NCBI GenBank assembly: GCA_017506865.1
Contig: JAFCMP010000024.1
Span: forward strand, 1,116,001-1,180,000
Reading direction: 5' to 3'
DNA length: 64,000 bases
Source: Tribonema minus
Taxonomy: Eukaryota > Sar > Xanthophyceae > Tribonematales > Tribonemataceae
A program made the translations under genes and the position numbers. The notes under the pieces are model-generated. The model had not been told where the DNA came from, ran no database searches, and worked only from the letters and a program-made list of their open reading frames with translations. Below, one piece after another: positions 12,501 through 23,686 of this stretch; the first letter of the stretch is position 1; the number at the start of each line of letters is the position of its first letter.

Positions 12501-15500
12501 GCGCGCGCCCTGCGAGAAGTCGACGCGCGCGCCCGTCTTGGGGTCCATTATCTCCAGCACCTTGCGCACGCGCTGCGATATAGGGGAGGGGGGGGGGAGG
12601 GGGGGGGAAGGGGGGGGGCGTCAGTCTCGAGAAGGGTGCCGCAAGTTGGTGCTGAAGCCATGTCCTCTGTGCGTAAAGCGCTTGAGAAGGGGGGGGGGGA
12701 GGGGGGAGCACGAGCTGAGCCACGCGCAACGCGCGGCAATTGCAGGGCTTGCAGGCTGGAGACCCACGACCTAGTCGAGGCGCAACGCATTCAGGTATGG
12801 GTGTTGCGAAGTCTTTGCACAGAGCAGACACCACTCATACTCGCGGTGCATCCCCTGCTGCACCTGTGCAGCAATCACCACACAGCAACTCCGCTCTGCA
12901 GCATTACGCCGCTGGTTCGTCACCCACTAGCGATATGACACGCTCAGGGCGTTGCAGAGGGAGTTGCACGGCAGGCCTTGCAGCACATGACAATTCTTCA
13001 GCAGTACACGGGCACTGCGAGAGCGCACTACATGCGCACTGCCATTCGGCAGTGCATGACACTGTGTGCCACACGTGCTGACGCATGTGACTGGCGGCAT
13101 TTAGAACTGTGGACTTGCTCGTGCTTCGCCGCCAACAAAAACGCGCAAACCATCGTCTGAACGTCCCTTTGCCCTCAACAGCAGCACGCAAGCGCCGACC
13201 GCGCGCCGCACTGACCTGCTGCACCTGCACGGGCGCCATCTGCTGCTGCGGCGGCTGCGGCGGCGCCTGCTGCGCAATGGGGGGCGGCTGCACCAGCATG
13301 CCGCCGCCGGGCACCATGCCCTGCATGCTCATGCGCTGTGCCATGATTTCAAAGCGCGCAAAGGGGCGGCGGGGACGGCGAGAGGCACGGCTCAGCAGTT
13401 GAAGAAAGGCAGGAGATGAAGAAAAGCACCTCAGCGATGCCCTCCGCTGCATGAGATGCGCTCAAAACTGCAGCTCACTGGAACAGGCGTCTGTGTACTG
13501 CGCGTGTTTCAAGCCACGACGGCTGTTTGCGGCGCCGGTACGGCCCTGTTGCCGCGCGCGTGCAATGTCAACGACAGGCAAAAACGACGCCGCATCAGAT
13601 GCCGCATGACACATCAGCTGACGACCGGCTGCTGCAGTGCGCGGTTCAACTACGCACTTCAAGTACACACGCACAGCCTCGTTCATGCGTACCTGCTGCT
13701 GCGGCATGACCGGCATGCAGCCTGCAGCGGGCTGCCGCGCGTACGTCGTGCAGCAGCAGCTTTTTGACCTTCAACAGACTCCGCAAGAAAAGCTCAGAGA
13801 CAGCAGCTTACAACCAGCTGCTGCAGTGAACATTTCAAAGATACTCAGCGTACAACTTCATGCATACCTGCTGCTGCGGCATGACCGGCATGAAGCCCGC
13901 AGTGGGCGGATACATGCCCTGCTGCGCGTACATCATGGGGTACCCGGGCTGCGGACGGCAGTGCACAGCGCAGAGCAGGGAGGCTGTAAGTATGACGCGC
14001 AAACAAAGGCAGCCATGAGCACGACCGCTCTGCTGGTATATAGTAGTGCTGATAGGCACGTAGAGGTGGCATTTTGTTGATGTCTACTGCATGGCTTACA
14101 CAGACAGCAGCAGCTGCTGGCGGAGGCTTTGACGGCACAGTTGCTGGTGCGCGTAGCAGCAGGCATGGACGAGCGGCATTGTATATGCTGGGCAAAGGCT
14201 GCAGCACCGAGCGTTGCAGCTGTGAGCCGCCACAGACGCACTCCGCGACAGGCATGCTTGTGCAAGTGAAACTAGCATTCAGCATTTCTACAGTGCTGCG
14301 TTAAATATGCTTTCTTCACGGCGAGCCATGCCCAAATCAGGAACATGTCAAGCCTGGCCTGACTGTTGCTAGCAACACCTGTTGCTGCAGCGCTGAAGCT
14401 GCTGAGCACCGTCCACGGCAGCAGGTGCCATGTATGAGTGGGCAACGCGCAAATAAAGGTTTGCTCTGAGCAAGCGTATAGCACATCATACACTCATGGC
14501 AAACTGGCGCTGTTGCGATGCAATTAGCCCTCCGCATGCTTGTCAGCGCAGGCTCTGTGTGACAGCCTGCCCAGCACGCTTCAGGGACCGATGCAGAAAG
14601 CGGCCAAGAATGCTGAAAAGTCGAGCACGGGGGTTTCACCTTGGCAGTGGCCAGGTGCTGGGTACTACGACTGCGCGACTTGTGAATGCTGCCGCACATT
14701 AGCGTTGCTTATGGCGCTCCGCTGTATGGTGCTTCAAAGATGACAGCATATAACACGGCGCAGATGCCAACCGCAGACGCTGCTGCAGCTCACGGTGCCG
14801 TGATGACGATCCCTAGGGTACTTCCAAAACACTAGTGAGCGCTCTGTCGGCCGCGATGCCAGCGGCACCGCCATGTAGCGGCTCCTGAAAGGGCAACTAC
14901 GCAGCAGCAGCAATGTAATGCGCTCTGCGACTACACTACACGGAACATGACGCCTATGCTGATCATGACCTCAAGTACTTTCATACACTTGTACACTAGC
15001 CTATACCACTCGAATTCGCACCTGCAGCTTGTACACTAGCCTATACAACTCGAATTCGCGGGGCGCACCTGCGGCTGGTGGCCCATGTAGACGCGCATCT
15101 GCTGCTGCTGCTGCTGCTGCAGGTACTGCTGCTGCTGCTGCTGCGGGTACAGGACCTGGGCGCCCATCTGTGCGAGACGCGCCCAACGAGCAGCAAAGAA
15201 AGCGCAGGTGAGAGACGCACATGAGGAAGAGAGGTGTACATAGGCATCACCGAACCGAGTGCGCTCTGCGTACGGCTGCGCCGTTCGGTGCGGTGGCTTG
15301 CAGCGCTATGGCCTGAGTGACTTGCGGTACCGTCGTCCATGTGCGCGTGCCCGTCAGCCCATGAGGCAGCTCATGCAGCACAGGGGGGTCGGCGGGCACA
15401 TCCGACTGCGAAATGCAGCGTCGAATGACACGTTGCCTAGCGCGGTCGGCATCACTTGCAGTTCACACAGCACCTGCTTTGCGCCGCGCCGCGCCGCGCC

Positions 15501-18500
15501 CACGCCGCGCACACCTGGCGCAGAAATGCACCACAGCATACAGTGGGCACTGGCGGCGTCGTCAGGCGCGCGCGGAGGGAGCGCTGTTCTCACACACCAC
15601 AAAGCAGCTCCACGCATCGCATGCTCCACGAGAGAGCACATCGATGCAGTAGCGGGCGCACTCGCGCAAGACTGGCAGGGCGTGTGCAAGCGCCATACAG
15701 CACATGTGCGGACAACATCCGCATCATCCTCACCGCATAGAGACCGCACAGAGGGACGCTGCATCGTACGCCTGCGCGCTCATGGTTGTACGGGACGGTT
15801 GCGCGGTGTCGGCAGCACGCGCTGCGTCTCTCTCCGCGGTGAAGATGGCTCGAATGTCGTCGTCAGATCTGCTGTACAGCAGCACCTGCACGCCCTGCCA
15901 GTCTTGCGCGAATGCGTCCGCCAATGCGCCCATGTGATCTCTCATGTAATGTGCAACGTGGAGCTGCTCTGAGCGCTGTGAGATGCACCACGTGTGGTGT
16001 ACTCATGTGTGGCGCCTCCGCTGCCTCAAACTAGAATTGTGACGTTGCGGTCCATTGCAAACTTCCAGCCTTGCGTACCTGACCATGCCTTTGATGGAGC
16101 GTCAACCACGATTACTTGAAGTATTTCATGATCGGACACGGTCGACGCTGAACATCACACCGTTCGCCAAAAGCCCACCTGCTGCTGCGCCCCCTGCCCC
16201 ATGACCCCCATCGCCGCCATGCCGCCCTGCTGCTGCTGCTGCGCCTGCGCCGCCGCCGCCGCCACCGCCGCCGCCTGCTGCTGCCGCATGAGCTGCGCCT
16301 GTTGCTGCTGCTGCGCGAGCTGCGCCGCCGCCACCTGCGGGCTCAGCTGCATGTGCGGCATCCCCGCGGCCTGCTGCATGGGCACGCCGGGACCGTGCAT
16401 GCCGCCGGGCGAGGGCTGCATCACCGGCGAGTGCGCGGCCGCGCCACCGCGCGCCGCCGCCATCTGCGCCTGCTGCGTCATCTGCGACAGCACCCGAATG
16501 AACGCATGACGTCACTGGTCAGCGACGGCAACCGCCGCGCCCCGGACGGCCTGGGCTTCGAGATGAGCGGGGACTTCATCCGTCACCAACTTGAGGTTTG
16601 GTGATTGCCGTGAATGCAGTGACTGCCGGGCCCCTGCAGCGGACTTGCGTGCCGCTCACCCCTCCGGTGTGGATGGACAGAGGCGGGGGGGGGCGCGTTT
16701 GCCATGCGGCGGTCGCGTCTCAGCAGCAGCGGCGGTGGGCGCCGCGTCGCTTGCGGCATGAGCGACGTGGGTGGGTAAATGGGGGTCTGCTGCTGAGCGC
16801 TGCTGTCTGCGCCTGCCTCAGCCACTTCTCTGCAGCAATGAATGCACGTCTGTGATTGCGTCCGGGGCGGTACGCTCTGCCAGCGCGTGACCAGCGCGCC
16901 GCCCACGCGATATGCAGCTTGCAGCAGGCAGCCTGTTGCGCACTGGTGAGCGCAGAGTCGCCGCCGTGACTGCCATCACCCGGCACTGGGCAATGGTTGA
17001 AGTTGTGTGCCGACAATATCAACGGCGTAACAATGTACTTGACGTCGAGCCAAAAGGGCCACAACACCTGAGTGACCCGATGCACACATGAGTGGCAGCT
17101 TGTCCCCCTGTGCTTTGATTGGTCATAGCAGCGCCTGGTTCCGCTCGCATCAATTCTGCCAAACCTAAACTACAGTGTGTATCTTGCGCATCAACTATTG
17201 ATCAGCTGCGCTGAAAAACTCACACAAGGTCAGCTACGTATGGCTGGTGTCGCTGGCTCGCGAAGCCCACAATCATCGTAACAGCAAGGTGCGCATTATA
17301 CTTCACAGTGTCCTTATCGTTGACGCTTGCTGACACTCATCAAAGCGCCGACAGTTACAAAACAGGTGCAAAAGCAGGGGCAGCAGCGCACCTGCGCCTG
17401 GTGCGGCTGCTGCTGCGGCCGCGTTCCGCGCTCCTGCATCCTGCCATGCCCGCCGCTCCTCCCGCCGTGCATGTGCTGCTGGTGCTGGACGGAGGAAAGC
17501 GCGCACAGCGGACGGACGCGGTTGGCACGGGGTGTTCTGATGCCAGCATGTTCAGGCTGCGCTGCGCATCGGCGTCTTGGACTGCCGCGCCGGTGCTGGC
17601 TTCTATATGCTGCCTCTGACCGCGCTTCAGCATCAGTGGCTTGTGCTGGTCATGAGTGCCAGGACGGCACGTGTGAGGTCTAACATGACAAAGACGGGCC
17701 CCTCACAGCTGCTGCGCGCGCACTCGAGCTCCAGCACCCCGGAAGGTCGCCACACGGTGCACCACGCAACACACTGGCACGTAAAACCTCACCCTCTGCC
17801 CCCCCATACCCCCCCCATGAACACACTCGCAACAGCATGCGCATCGCCGCGTCTGCCGAAGGCGCTGTGTCACGCAGTGCCAACAACATGCCGCGCCGCC
17901 TGTCGCCGCCGTGCAGGCGCGCGCGCGCAACATGCGCGTTGCTTCGCCCCACGCCGCACTCAACGACGCGCGCGCCTTCCCGCCGCAGGCGCCAAGGGCA
18001 GTGCTCCATACCCATACCCAATGCTCCGTGTCCACGCGGATGCCGCGCTCTTTGCTGTTCAAGGAGACGACAAGAGAGCCACGCAGCGCCGCCGACGCTT
18101 CGCGGCGCGCTGGCACGAGCGACGCCTCGCTGGGGCTCGCAATGCAGCGGCGCACGCATCCACGCCGCACGCAACAGCGCCAATGCTCCATGCGCCCGCA
18201 CCGGCGTCGTCAGCTTGAGTTCCCAGCAAGACACTCTCGGGCATCACGAGCTCTCCTCTGTTTGAATACAAGTGGGCAAGTAGCAGCGCGCATGGCGGGC
18301 AGTATTAGGAGGGTCACGCACCTGCGGCTGAGAGACCATCTGCACGTGATGGTGCTGCTGCACCGGCTGCTGCAAGTGCTGCGGCACCGCACCGTGCGGC
18401 TGCTGGTGCGGCGGCGACAGATGCTGGTGCTGCTGCTGCTGGTGGTGCTGCTGCTGCTGCTGCTGCTGCTGATGCATCGGCAGAGCGACCTGCTGCTGCG

Positions 18501-19838
18501 GCGGCTTGTGCATCTGCTGCTGCTGCTGCTGCGGCTGCGGCGGGGGCGCTTGCGCCATCGGCAGCTGCTGCGGCGGAGAGACCTGCGGCGGCATCTGCTG
18601 CGGCTGCTGCTGCGGTGCCTGCTGCTGCTGCTGCTGCTGCGCCTGCGGCGCGCCCGCCTGCCCCTGCGCAGATGCTGCGGCAGCGGCGGCCATCTGCGCG
18701 CGCTGGTGGCGCATCATGGACGCCGCCTGCTGCCACGGCTGGTTGTGCTGCATCAGGTTGCTGTGCTCGACGGGGGGCGCGCTGTGCGTGCGGTTTGGCG
18801 TCAACTGCAGCGCGACAACGGGAGAGCAGGGTATGGTTTCTCAGTTTGCAGCCAAGCATGTGTCATCAAAGCTGTGTGAGATGGTGACAGTGATATGGTG
18901 AGAGGTTTGATACTGCCAGTGCACTGCAACGTTGGTCGTGTTTGTCTTCATCTCATCAATGATGCCTGTGTCAGAGACGCATTTTTCCACCGCGACACAG
19001 GAGGCTGCATCAGCCTTCATGCCTGCAGGGTATTGCATGGCATAGAACAATGAGTGCTGCACCCCGACGCACCGGGTGCGGCCGCGAAGGGTCGAAACTG
19101 CCGGAACTGGGCTTGGGCTGAGCCATGACGCCTGCCTGACCGGCACCAGCCTCCGGCTGCTGCTGCAGAGGTGGCTGGCTTGTAGCTGCGCCGTCGGCCT
19201 CGGAAGCATGGCCATTTGTGCCGCCGCGCTGCTGCTTGCCCTTGACAGGCTTTGCACCTGCTGCAAGAGCATAAGCAGCCAGACAGCAACCGCGTGTCAT
19301 GTACAGTACAGGATCCAGCAAGGTTTGCCGCGGCACCGACAGAGCAACGGATGCCATGCGTGGCCAGCAACAACTTACGATTCAAGAGGAATTGGTAAAC
19401 TGATACCGGCACTGCCAGGCAGCATGGCGGCGATGGCATCATAGAGTACAGTGGGCACGAGGTGTTGACGGCTATGTCGCCAAGGAACTGGGAAGCCAGA
19501 CATGGATCCAGCGGCACGCAGGCGCTGAGCGATCATTGCTGTGTTACCTCTATTCCATTACATCTTGAATATCACCAGACCAGGCACTGCATACACATCT
19601 GAGTGCAGAAGCTACAAAGTGTCGCTGCAAAATTGCAAAAAAATCCTGGGTTCCGTCGCAGCCATGTTGAGACCTCACCTGCTTTGCGGCTGCCTCCGAG
19701 GGGCGGCGTGCCTGACTGCGGTGGGGCCACTACATCTTTCCACGCCTTCCCTGCCACCAGGCCGCCGGTGCCACCGCTGCTGCTGCTGACAGGAGTTGCA
19801 GAAGCGGCACCATCCACCTTCGAGTGCGTCGTGGACAT
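1..19838 (-). CDS. EIF4G: Eukaryotic translation initiation factor 4G (eIF4G), 3' end beyond window
   Basis: Scaffold of the cap-binding complex: it bridges eIF4E, eIF4A and poly(A)-binding protein in the cytosol. Exons in order: 19838-19679, 19260-19073, 18804-18322, 16481-16179, 15167-15069, 13948-13868, 13335-13216, 12572-12390, 12178-11825, 11153-11064, 10532-9906, 9356-8961, 8526-8093, 7572-7436, 6544-6301, 5108-4937, 4439-4353, 4015-3933, 3178-2902, 1823-1701, 1313-1215. All have GT donors and AG acceptors and compatible phases, giving 1580 in-frame codons. Diagnostic parts are a VLEIMDPKTG segment (about residue 482), a YX4L eIF4E-binding-like motif (about 1135) and the MIF4G start (from about 1305: VQGILNKMTREKFDRL, then FADMYADLC and LLNRCQQEFEKF). 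The N-terminus is unusually long, Gln/Ala-rich. The start ATG opens MSTTHSKVDG and is followed by an AWKDVV motif. The MIF4G domain continues past the left edge (the exon ending FAGRRIR should lead into an LGNIRFIGE-type helix). Missed micro-exons are possible. Confidence 0.93.
560..1215 (-). repeat. Tandem array copied from eIF4G exon 21 donor edge
   Basis: Degenerate units of roughly 110-150 bp. Each contains a plus-strand GGATAAAGGGTACACAGG-like stretch followed by GCTCACCCTGATG, that is CATCAGGGTGAGC on the gene strand, resembling the exon 21 end CATCAGAGTGAGC. Copies lie near 620-665, 845-895 and 970-1010. Next to the exon is a nearly perfect triplication of a 37-bp subunit (about 1100-1210). 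Upstream of 560 I see no exon or other feature. Confidence 0.75.
2181..2236. repeat. Perfect 28-bp tandem duplication
   Basis: Two identical adjacent 28-bp units beginning CAGGCAGTTGTTGAAC, in eIF4G intron 19 beside a T tract. The perfect identity implies a recent event or an assembly artefact. Confidence 0.9.
2340..2965 (-). repeat. EIF4G: Six-copy array of the eIF4G exon 19 donor edge
   Basis: The true exon end (2902-2965, YYCVFMSEEEGRVQYSVSE then GTGAGC) is followed by copies starting at about 2775, 2656, 2562, 2490 and 2367. The nearest copy is almost identical and still reads YYCVFMSEEEGRAQYSVSE|GTGAGC. Later copies are shorter and more changed. Each carries intron flank of the CAACTTCAACTCTTGCTGCG type. 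Steps are about 122, 119, 94, 72 and 123 bp. Confidence 0.9.
3120..3480 (-). repeat. EIF4G: Duplicated acceptor edge of eIF4G exon 19
   Basis: The acceptor and first codons of exon 19 (PEEAIAAATDEAGAPQPIP, 3178 downward) occur again at about 3330-3392 as PEEAIAAATDEANAPQSIP, preceded by its own GGCGCAG acceptor. Flanking intron (CATGGATTCCAGGTGAC) is duplicated too, so the unit is about 210-230 bp. Exon 19 is therefore copied at both ends. Confidence 0.88.
4013..4050. repeat. Telomere-like TTAGGG tract
   Basis: Degenerate GGGTCAGGGTGAGGGTTAGGGTTAG immediately outside the eIF4G exon 18 acceptor. It belongs to the dispersed TTAGGG-type tracts in this window, each only a few units long. Confidence 0.85.
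4133..4278. repeat. 86-bp period intron tandem duplication
   Basis: Two ~60-bp blocks beginning CCAAAACTTGCATGACCCTC sit 86 bp apart in eIF4G intron 17. Both contain GCCTAGGTGAT on the plus strand. Neither includes exon sequence. Confidence 0.85.
5740..6365 (-). repeat. EIF4G: Array copied from eIF4G exon 15 donor edge
   Basis: The exon 15 end (6301-6365, Gly-rich then SADLFDGPVEPLQ) and intron flank recur toward lower coordinates. GGCTCGACGGGCCCGTCAAAC lies at about 5936, and GGTCAGCGCTGTCGCCGCC-type blocks at about 5780, 5998 and 6175. CGCGCGGCACAAGGCAGGGTGGC and CAGCCCTACCC blocks repeat between them. At least three units of about 190 bp; none clearly retains a complete reading frame. Confidence 0.75.
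8093..8526 (-). other. EIF4G: eIF4G exon 13 with candidate eIF4E-binding motif
   Basis: Near residue 1135 the exon reads GRWVYSKEELKRFIGIRD. YSKEEL fits the Y-X4-L part of the canonical eIF4E-binding motif Y-X4-L-hydrophobic, but Lys fills the last, normally hydrophobic, position. It lies about 170 residues before MIF4G, the expected order. The exon otherwise is Pro/Gly/Ala-rich. Two RGG-rich exons (7572-7436 and 6544-6301) follow. Confidence 0.6.
8961..10532 (-). other. EIF4G: eIF4G Ala/Lys helix exon and RS-rich exon
   Basis: Exon 11 (10532-9906, 209 codons) is almost wholly KAAAEAKAAADAK-type sequence, about residues 688-896. It is predicted to be a single long charged alpha-helix about 200 residues long. 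Exon 12 (9356-8961) has SPERSRSRSPHK and RSRSPRASRSPR, an RS-dipeptide block typical of phosphorylated splicing or mRNP proteins. Both introns are phase 0. Confidence 0.8.
12390..12572 (-). other. EIF4G: eIF4G exon 8 with conserved IMDPKTG segment
   Basis: The exon begins RVRKVLEIMDPKTGARVDF. This matches the short conserved eIF4G segment seen as IRDPNQGG in human eIF4GI, just C-terminal of the PABP-binding site. It is the best N-terminal anchor for the assignment. The following intron edge (12580-12620 on the plus strand) is a long G tract, meaning a C-rich pyrimidine tract before this acceptor on the gene strand. Confidence 0.75.
13600..13948 (-). repeat. EIF4G: Duplicated eIF4G exon 6 donor edge
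   Basis: The exon 6 tail (GFMPVMPQQQ then GTATGC) has a copy at about 13685-13740 ending GCMPVMPQQQ then GTACGC. Similar intron flank extends to about 13610. The period is about 175 bp. A CTGCAG acceptor-like site precedes the copy, but using it would not keep the upstream phase 0 frame. Confidence 0.85.
15000..15075 (-). repeat. Duplicated donor region after eIF4G exon 5
   Basis: Plus-strand GTACACTAGCCTATACNACTCGAATTCG occurs twice, about 43 bp apart. Each copy is followed within a few bases by CGCACCTGC, a GCAG|GTGCG donor on the gene strand. The outer copy could act as a decoy donor. Confidence 0.75.
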
Positions 19839-20049
19839 AAGGGGGTACCGAGCAAAGTTGGTAGAGCTCTACCCCGCTGCCTGCTCGAGCAGGGGGTGGC
19901 TGGAGAGTTGGGGTGGAGCAGGTGTAAGGAACAGGTGTGCTGGCACACACCCTGATTTCTGTGGGGACAACACAACACACACCGAGATCGGCAGCACTGC
20001 TCATCACTGTTTTCGATCTGATCTTCACTTCGATTTTCCTTCCAGCGTC
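19839..20049. promoter_or_regulatory. Divergent promoter region, eIF4G / GrpE
   Basis: Only 211 bp separate the two start codons, so both promoters and 5' leaders must share this stretch, unless 5' leader exons lie elsewhere. I see no convincing TATA box. Inferred from gene layout only. Confidence 0.5.
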
Positions 20050-23000
20050 ATGTGGAGAGCATCAAGGGCCGCGGGAGCTGCAGTCAGCAGACTATCCGTG
20101 GGGCGGAGCGCTGCTCCCTCAGCACAGGTCGCCGCGGTGCTGCGGACTGCAGCAGTTGCAAGCTCGAGACCTGTCACAACCACACTACAGGTGTGTGCTG
20201 TCTGTCTCATTGCGTTGCTTGCCTGCGGCGCTACATGTTGTTGTATGGCCAAGCTGATGGCTTTTATGGCGCCGGCCTTCTCAGCTTCACATATACCACT
20301 GTTGCCGTCTTTCTTGCTGTGCCAGCAGCGCCAACAGCATCAATTGGATTTTGGAGGTTCGTGGCGGACGTACAGCACGTCGCTGAGAGCGATGCGCGAG
20401 GCCGGCGAAGGCAATGGGGAGGCGAAGCAGGAAAAAGAAGCTGCAGAGTCCGGGGAAGCTGAGACGGAAGCAGCTCAGGCATGTATTGCTTGGCGTTCAC
20501 AAACCGTGGCTCGCGCGCTGTCGAAGTTCTCAGAAGTTCGACTCCCTGATTGCTGCGGTTCGGCCACTCCTGATTGACACCGCATCTGCAAATTGCAACA
20601 AGCTGCATTGAGATTTTCTGAGGCGAAGCAACTTAGCACTCCATGTGAGGACTGGCTCCCACCAAAGCGAAGTGTTGAAGTTTGCATCGCCTTTCCCCCC
20701 CTTTCGTATTCGATGATCAAGGTGACAGACAACCAAGGTGCTGCCGCTGCACGTTGCAGAGGAGTTCGCTGAAGACCACACTTCACATGCTTTGAAAGCG
20801 AAGATCTGCCAGGTCACCAGCTGGTATGTTAAGCTGTTTGGTATGCTCAGTTCGGCAAATTGGCAGCCAAGGCGCTGCTGCTGCAGCACGCAGCTGGTGC
20901 TGAACAATCATGAAGCATGCTCAGGGTTGATAACAATTTTGCATTCATCGAGTGTCGAGGTACTGGCCGCTCACGCCAGCACTCCAACTCTGTGCACCGA
21001 ACCTCAGGGCGCAGCGGACGAGCTAGCTGCCAAGGTGCAGAAGCTGGAGGAGGAGCTCAAGGAGGCCAGGCAGCGCGTGGTGTACACGCTGGCGGAGATG
21101 GAGAACGTGCGCGCCATCGCGCGGCGCGACGCGGAGACGGCGCGCAAGTTTGCCGTGCAAGGTGAGCGGTGCGGGTGCGGCTGCATCGCTGGGCCACACG
21201 ACTGCGACATGCGACAAGCAGCGGGTATGGTTTCTGTGCTTGGCGATGAGGACGACTGGCGGGATTTTTTGTTTTGTGGTCATTGCTGTGGTCCTTTACG
21301 GCAATGACCTTGAGACCCCCTGCAGTTTGCGCATCACCGCCTCGTGGCCGTAGTCAGCACAGACCTGACCACACTTCTGTTTGCAGATGTCTTTATTTGA
21401 TGACTTTTTGGCCACATCTTGTCCGCCCTTGACTGTGCAGTGTGCTTTTCTGCTAGTGTGCAAGCCTCCATGCACATGAAGGCAGCCCCTTGTAAGCCAA
21501 AAGTGTCCTGTGCTACATGTGTACGCTGGGTGTCCATGCCAATGCGTCATGACGCTTCGTCATTACTCATCATGAGTTGCAAACCCTCAGAGGAATGTTT
21601 AGCAGTCGCCTAGCTCCTTCTGGGCTGCGCTCTGTCAACAACTTGTCCTCGTTGGAGGCACCTGTGTACTTAATCGGTGCAACTCTTGAACATGGAATGT
21701 TGATGTTTGGAGCCTGGTCCTGCTGACATATAACACACGTTGCGATGCCGCTGCGTTTCGCTGCAGGGTTTGCCAAGGGCCTGCTGGACGTGGCGGACAA
21801 TCTGTCACGGGCAATAGAGGCGGTTCCGAAAGAGGGAGAAAAGGTGAGGGCGGGCACTGGCATTCATTATTGCCTTTCAGTGAACATATGTGACAGCGTC
21901 TCATATCGTAGTCATGATGAGAATCAACCACTCTTCATTGTGAAGTGTGCTGGCAATTAGATGTTTCATTGCATTGTGAGACAGGCCATGCCCGCGTATC
22001 AGTATCAGGTATCGACGGCACAGCTACCACAGCACCGGCCGTTGTGTTTGTTGTCCTTATCAAGGCACCATGGTCAACGACACCGTCCCGGGCCTTCAGT
22101 GTACACTGTCGCCAACGACAAAATGCTGCTGCTGTATTGCAGGATCCCGCGTTGACGGTGCTGCTGGAGGGCGTGGAGATGACGGAGGCGCAGCTACACA
22201 AGGCATTCGCCGCGCAAAACCTCGAGAGGTGTGTGTCGTGTCGCTATGTGAAGGCTGCCACTTCTTGCATCCAGATTCACAATGGCTTGAGCTTGAGCTT
22301 ACGACCTGCATGAGTGTAGGCCGGATCAAGAAGGTGTTAGATTTGCAAGTATGAGATACAAGGCACATGGCGAACCGAAGCATGGCGAGGTATGCCTGTA
22401 TGCGGCCAGCCACGGCGCCTGGACGGTGCTTGCAGCAGAGACATGCGCTCATGATGCGCAGATCTGCTAGTGCGTAATTGTTGCAGCACTTGCCAGTGGT
22501 TGTGGTGATGCATGAACCAGAACAAGACGGGCACTGTTGACAAACGACGGCGCATCGTGTAGGGCGTCTGAGGTGGCAGGGCCGGCCGGTAATGGGCGAA
22601 ATGGGGCGACTTCACTATGCCAAGCAAATCTCAACTTCACCTGTGACGCTTCAAGTTGTGCTGATTAGTCTAAGTCATTCGTTACTGAGAGCAGACTATG
22701 TGTTATGGACACTCATTTGCATGGGACAGGGGGGTTGTTCACTGGCCTTTGGTCTACACGTGGATGGCATTGGGTGGCAGCGCTGCGGCAGAGTGCAGCG
22801 TCGGTCGGGCAGTGATGTCGGCGTTTGTGAGCTGGTGCCAGCATCGTTGGTGCACATGATCCCATTCTGACATCACATGGATGCACAGTGCGTATTCTGG
22901 CATCTGACGCCAATTGTGTTGTTCACTACATGCAGCTGTGTGTTGACAATGATGGCACAATCTCAAGGTCCAACGCTGCAAGGCGAACGGCTTCCAATCA

Positions 23001-23686
23001 GTTCCAATGGTGGCATGCATCATCATTAGCAGGGTCAACCTCACCCAACCCCGACGCTTGCACCTATTGCACACTTGTCGCTCTCGCTCGGACAGATATG
23101 GAGCGCCTGGTGACGCATTCGATCCCAACCTCCACGACGCCCTTTACGAATACGAAGACCCATCATTGTCACCCGGCAGTGTTGGACAGGTGCGTGGCTA
23201 TCAGAATTGAGTCGAATGTGCCTTCCAGAGCTGGTAGGCATCGCAATATGGGGAACCCTGGCCCCGCCATGCGGCGGTGGCTGCGTGTTAGCGAGCGGTT
23301 TTTGTGCGCTTTGCGTACTAGGCACTTGGTGCTTGCACATGACCTCAGGGTAGTGCATGCAATGTGTCAAACTGTGAGTCCCCACTCGCATTGGTGCATA
23401 CAGTAGTAACCTTCCGTACACAGTTTGCACACACTCTGTGAAGGCATTGCTCATGAATGTTGCAGCCCACTCCAGACACGAGAAGTATACGGAAGAACTC
23501 GGCTCCTAAAAACTTGAAGCCGACAGTGGTGATGATGGAAGCTGCTGCCTCGTGTCGCGAGCGCACCATCTGCCTCATGCGATCGCCGCCGCCACTGCAC
23601 CTTGCCCGCAGGTTATGAAGCCCGGCTACAAGCTGCACGGGCGCGTGATCCGCGCAGCACAGGTCGGCTGCGTCAAGAAGCAGTGA
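20050..23686 (+). CDS. GRPE: GrpE, mitochondrial-type nucleotide exchange factor for Hsp70
   Basis: Releases ADP from mitochondrial Hsp70 during protein import and folding. Exons: 20050-20190, 20326-20478, 21008-21161, 21767-21843, 22143-22228, 23096-23189, 23612-23686, totalling 259 residues in frame. The N-terminus MWRASRAAGAAVSRLSVGRS is a basic, acid-free amphipathic presequence typical of matrix targeting. Residues about 99-150 form the long coiled coil (ELAAKVQKLEEELKEARQRV, then YTLAEMENVRAIARRDAE). The four-helix and beta-domain segments follow: FAKGLLDVADNLSRAIEAVP, GVEMTEAQLHKAF, DPNLHDALYEYED and the GrpE signature end GYKLHGRVIRAAQVGCVKKQ. The second intron uses a GC donor (CAG|GCATGT). 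The exon 2 acceptor is ambiguous between 20326 and 20329. Length agrees with mitochondrial GrpE (Mge1) proteins. Confidence 0.95.

Larger units (their letters stand above)
13216..18804 (-). other. EIF4G: eIF4G Gln-rich N-terminal exons 3-7
   Basis: These exons, residues about 117-438, encode low-complexity Gln/Met/Pro/His/Ala sequence, for example runs of 7-8 Gln with HHQQQQHQH in exon 3 and YPQQQQQQYLQ in exon 5. Every intron here is phase 0, so exons could be skipped without frame loss. Such regions in eIF4G relatives are disordered and often bind RNA or poly(A)-binding protein; this is inference here. The 18321-16482 intron (1.84 kb) and the 16178-15168 and 15068-13949 introns show no gene. 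Confidence 0.8.

Noticed and set aside
11889-12938. 349-residue plus-strand open frame, Ala-rich then mixed
   Set aside because: It is the reverse of eIF4G exon 9, whose GCC/GCG-rich codons leave the opposite strand open; it crosses an intron and has no domain.
13685-13740. Second functional copy of eIF4G exon 6 tail
   Set aside because: The available acceptor would shift the frame, so it is treated as a decayed copy.
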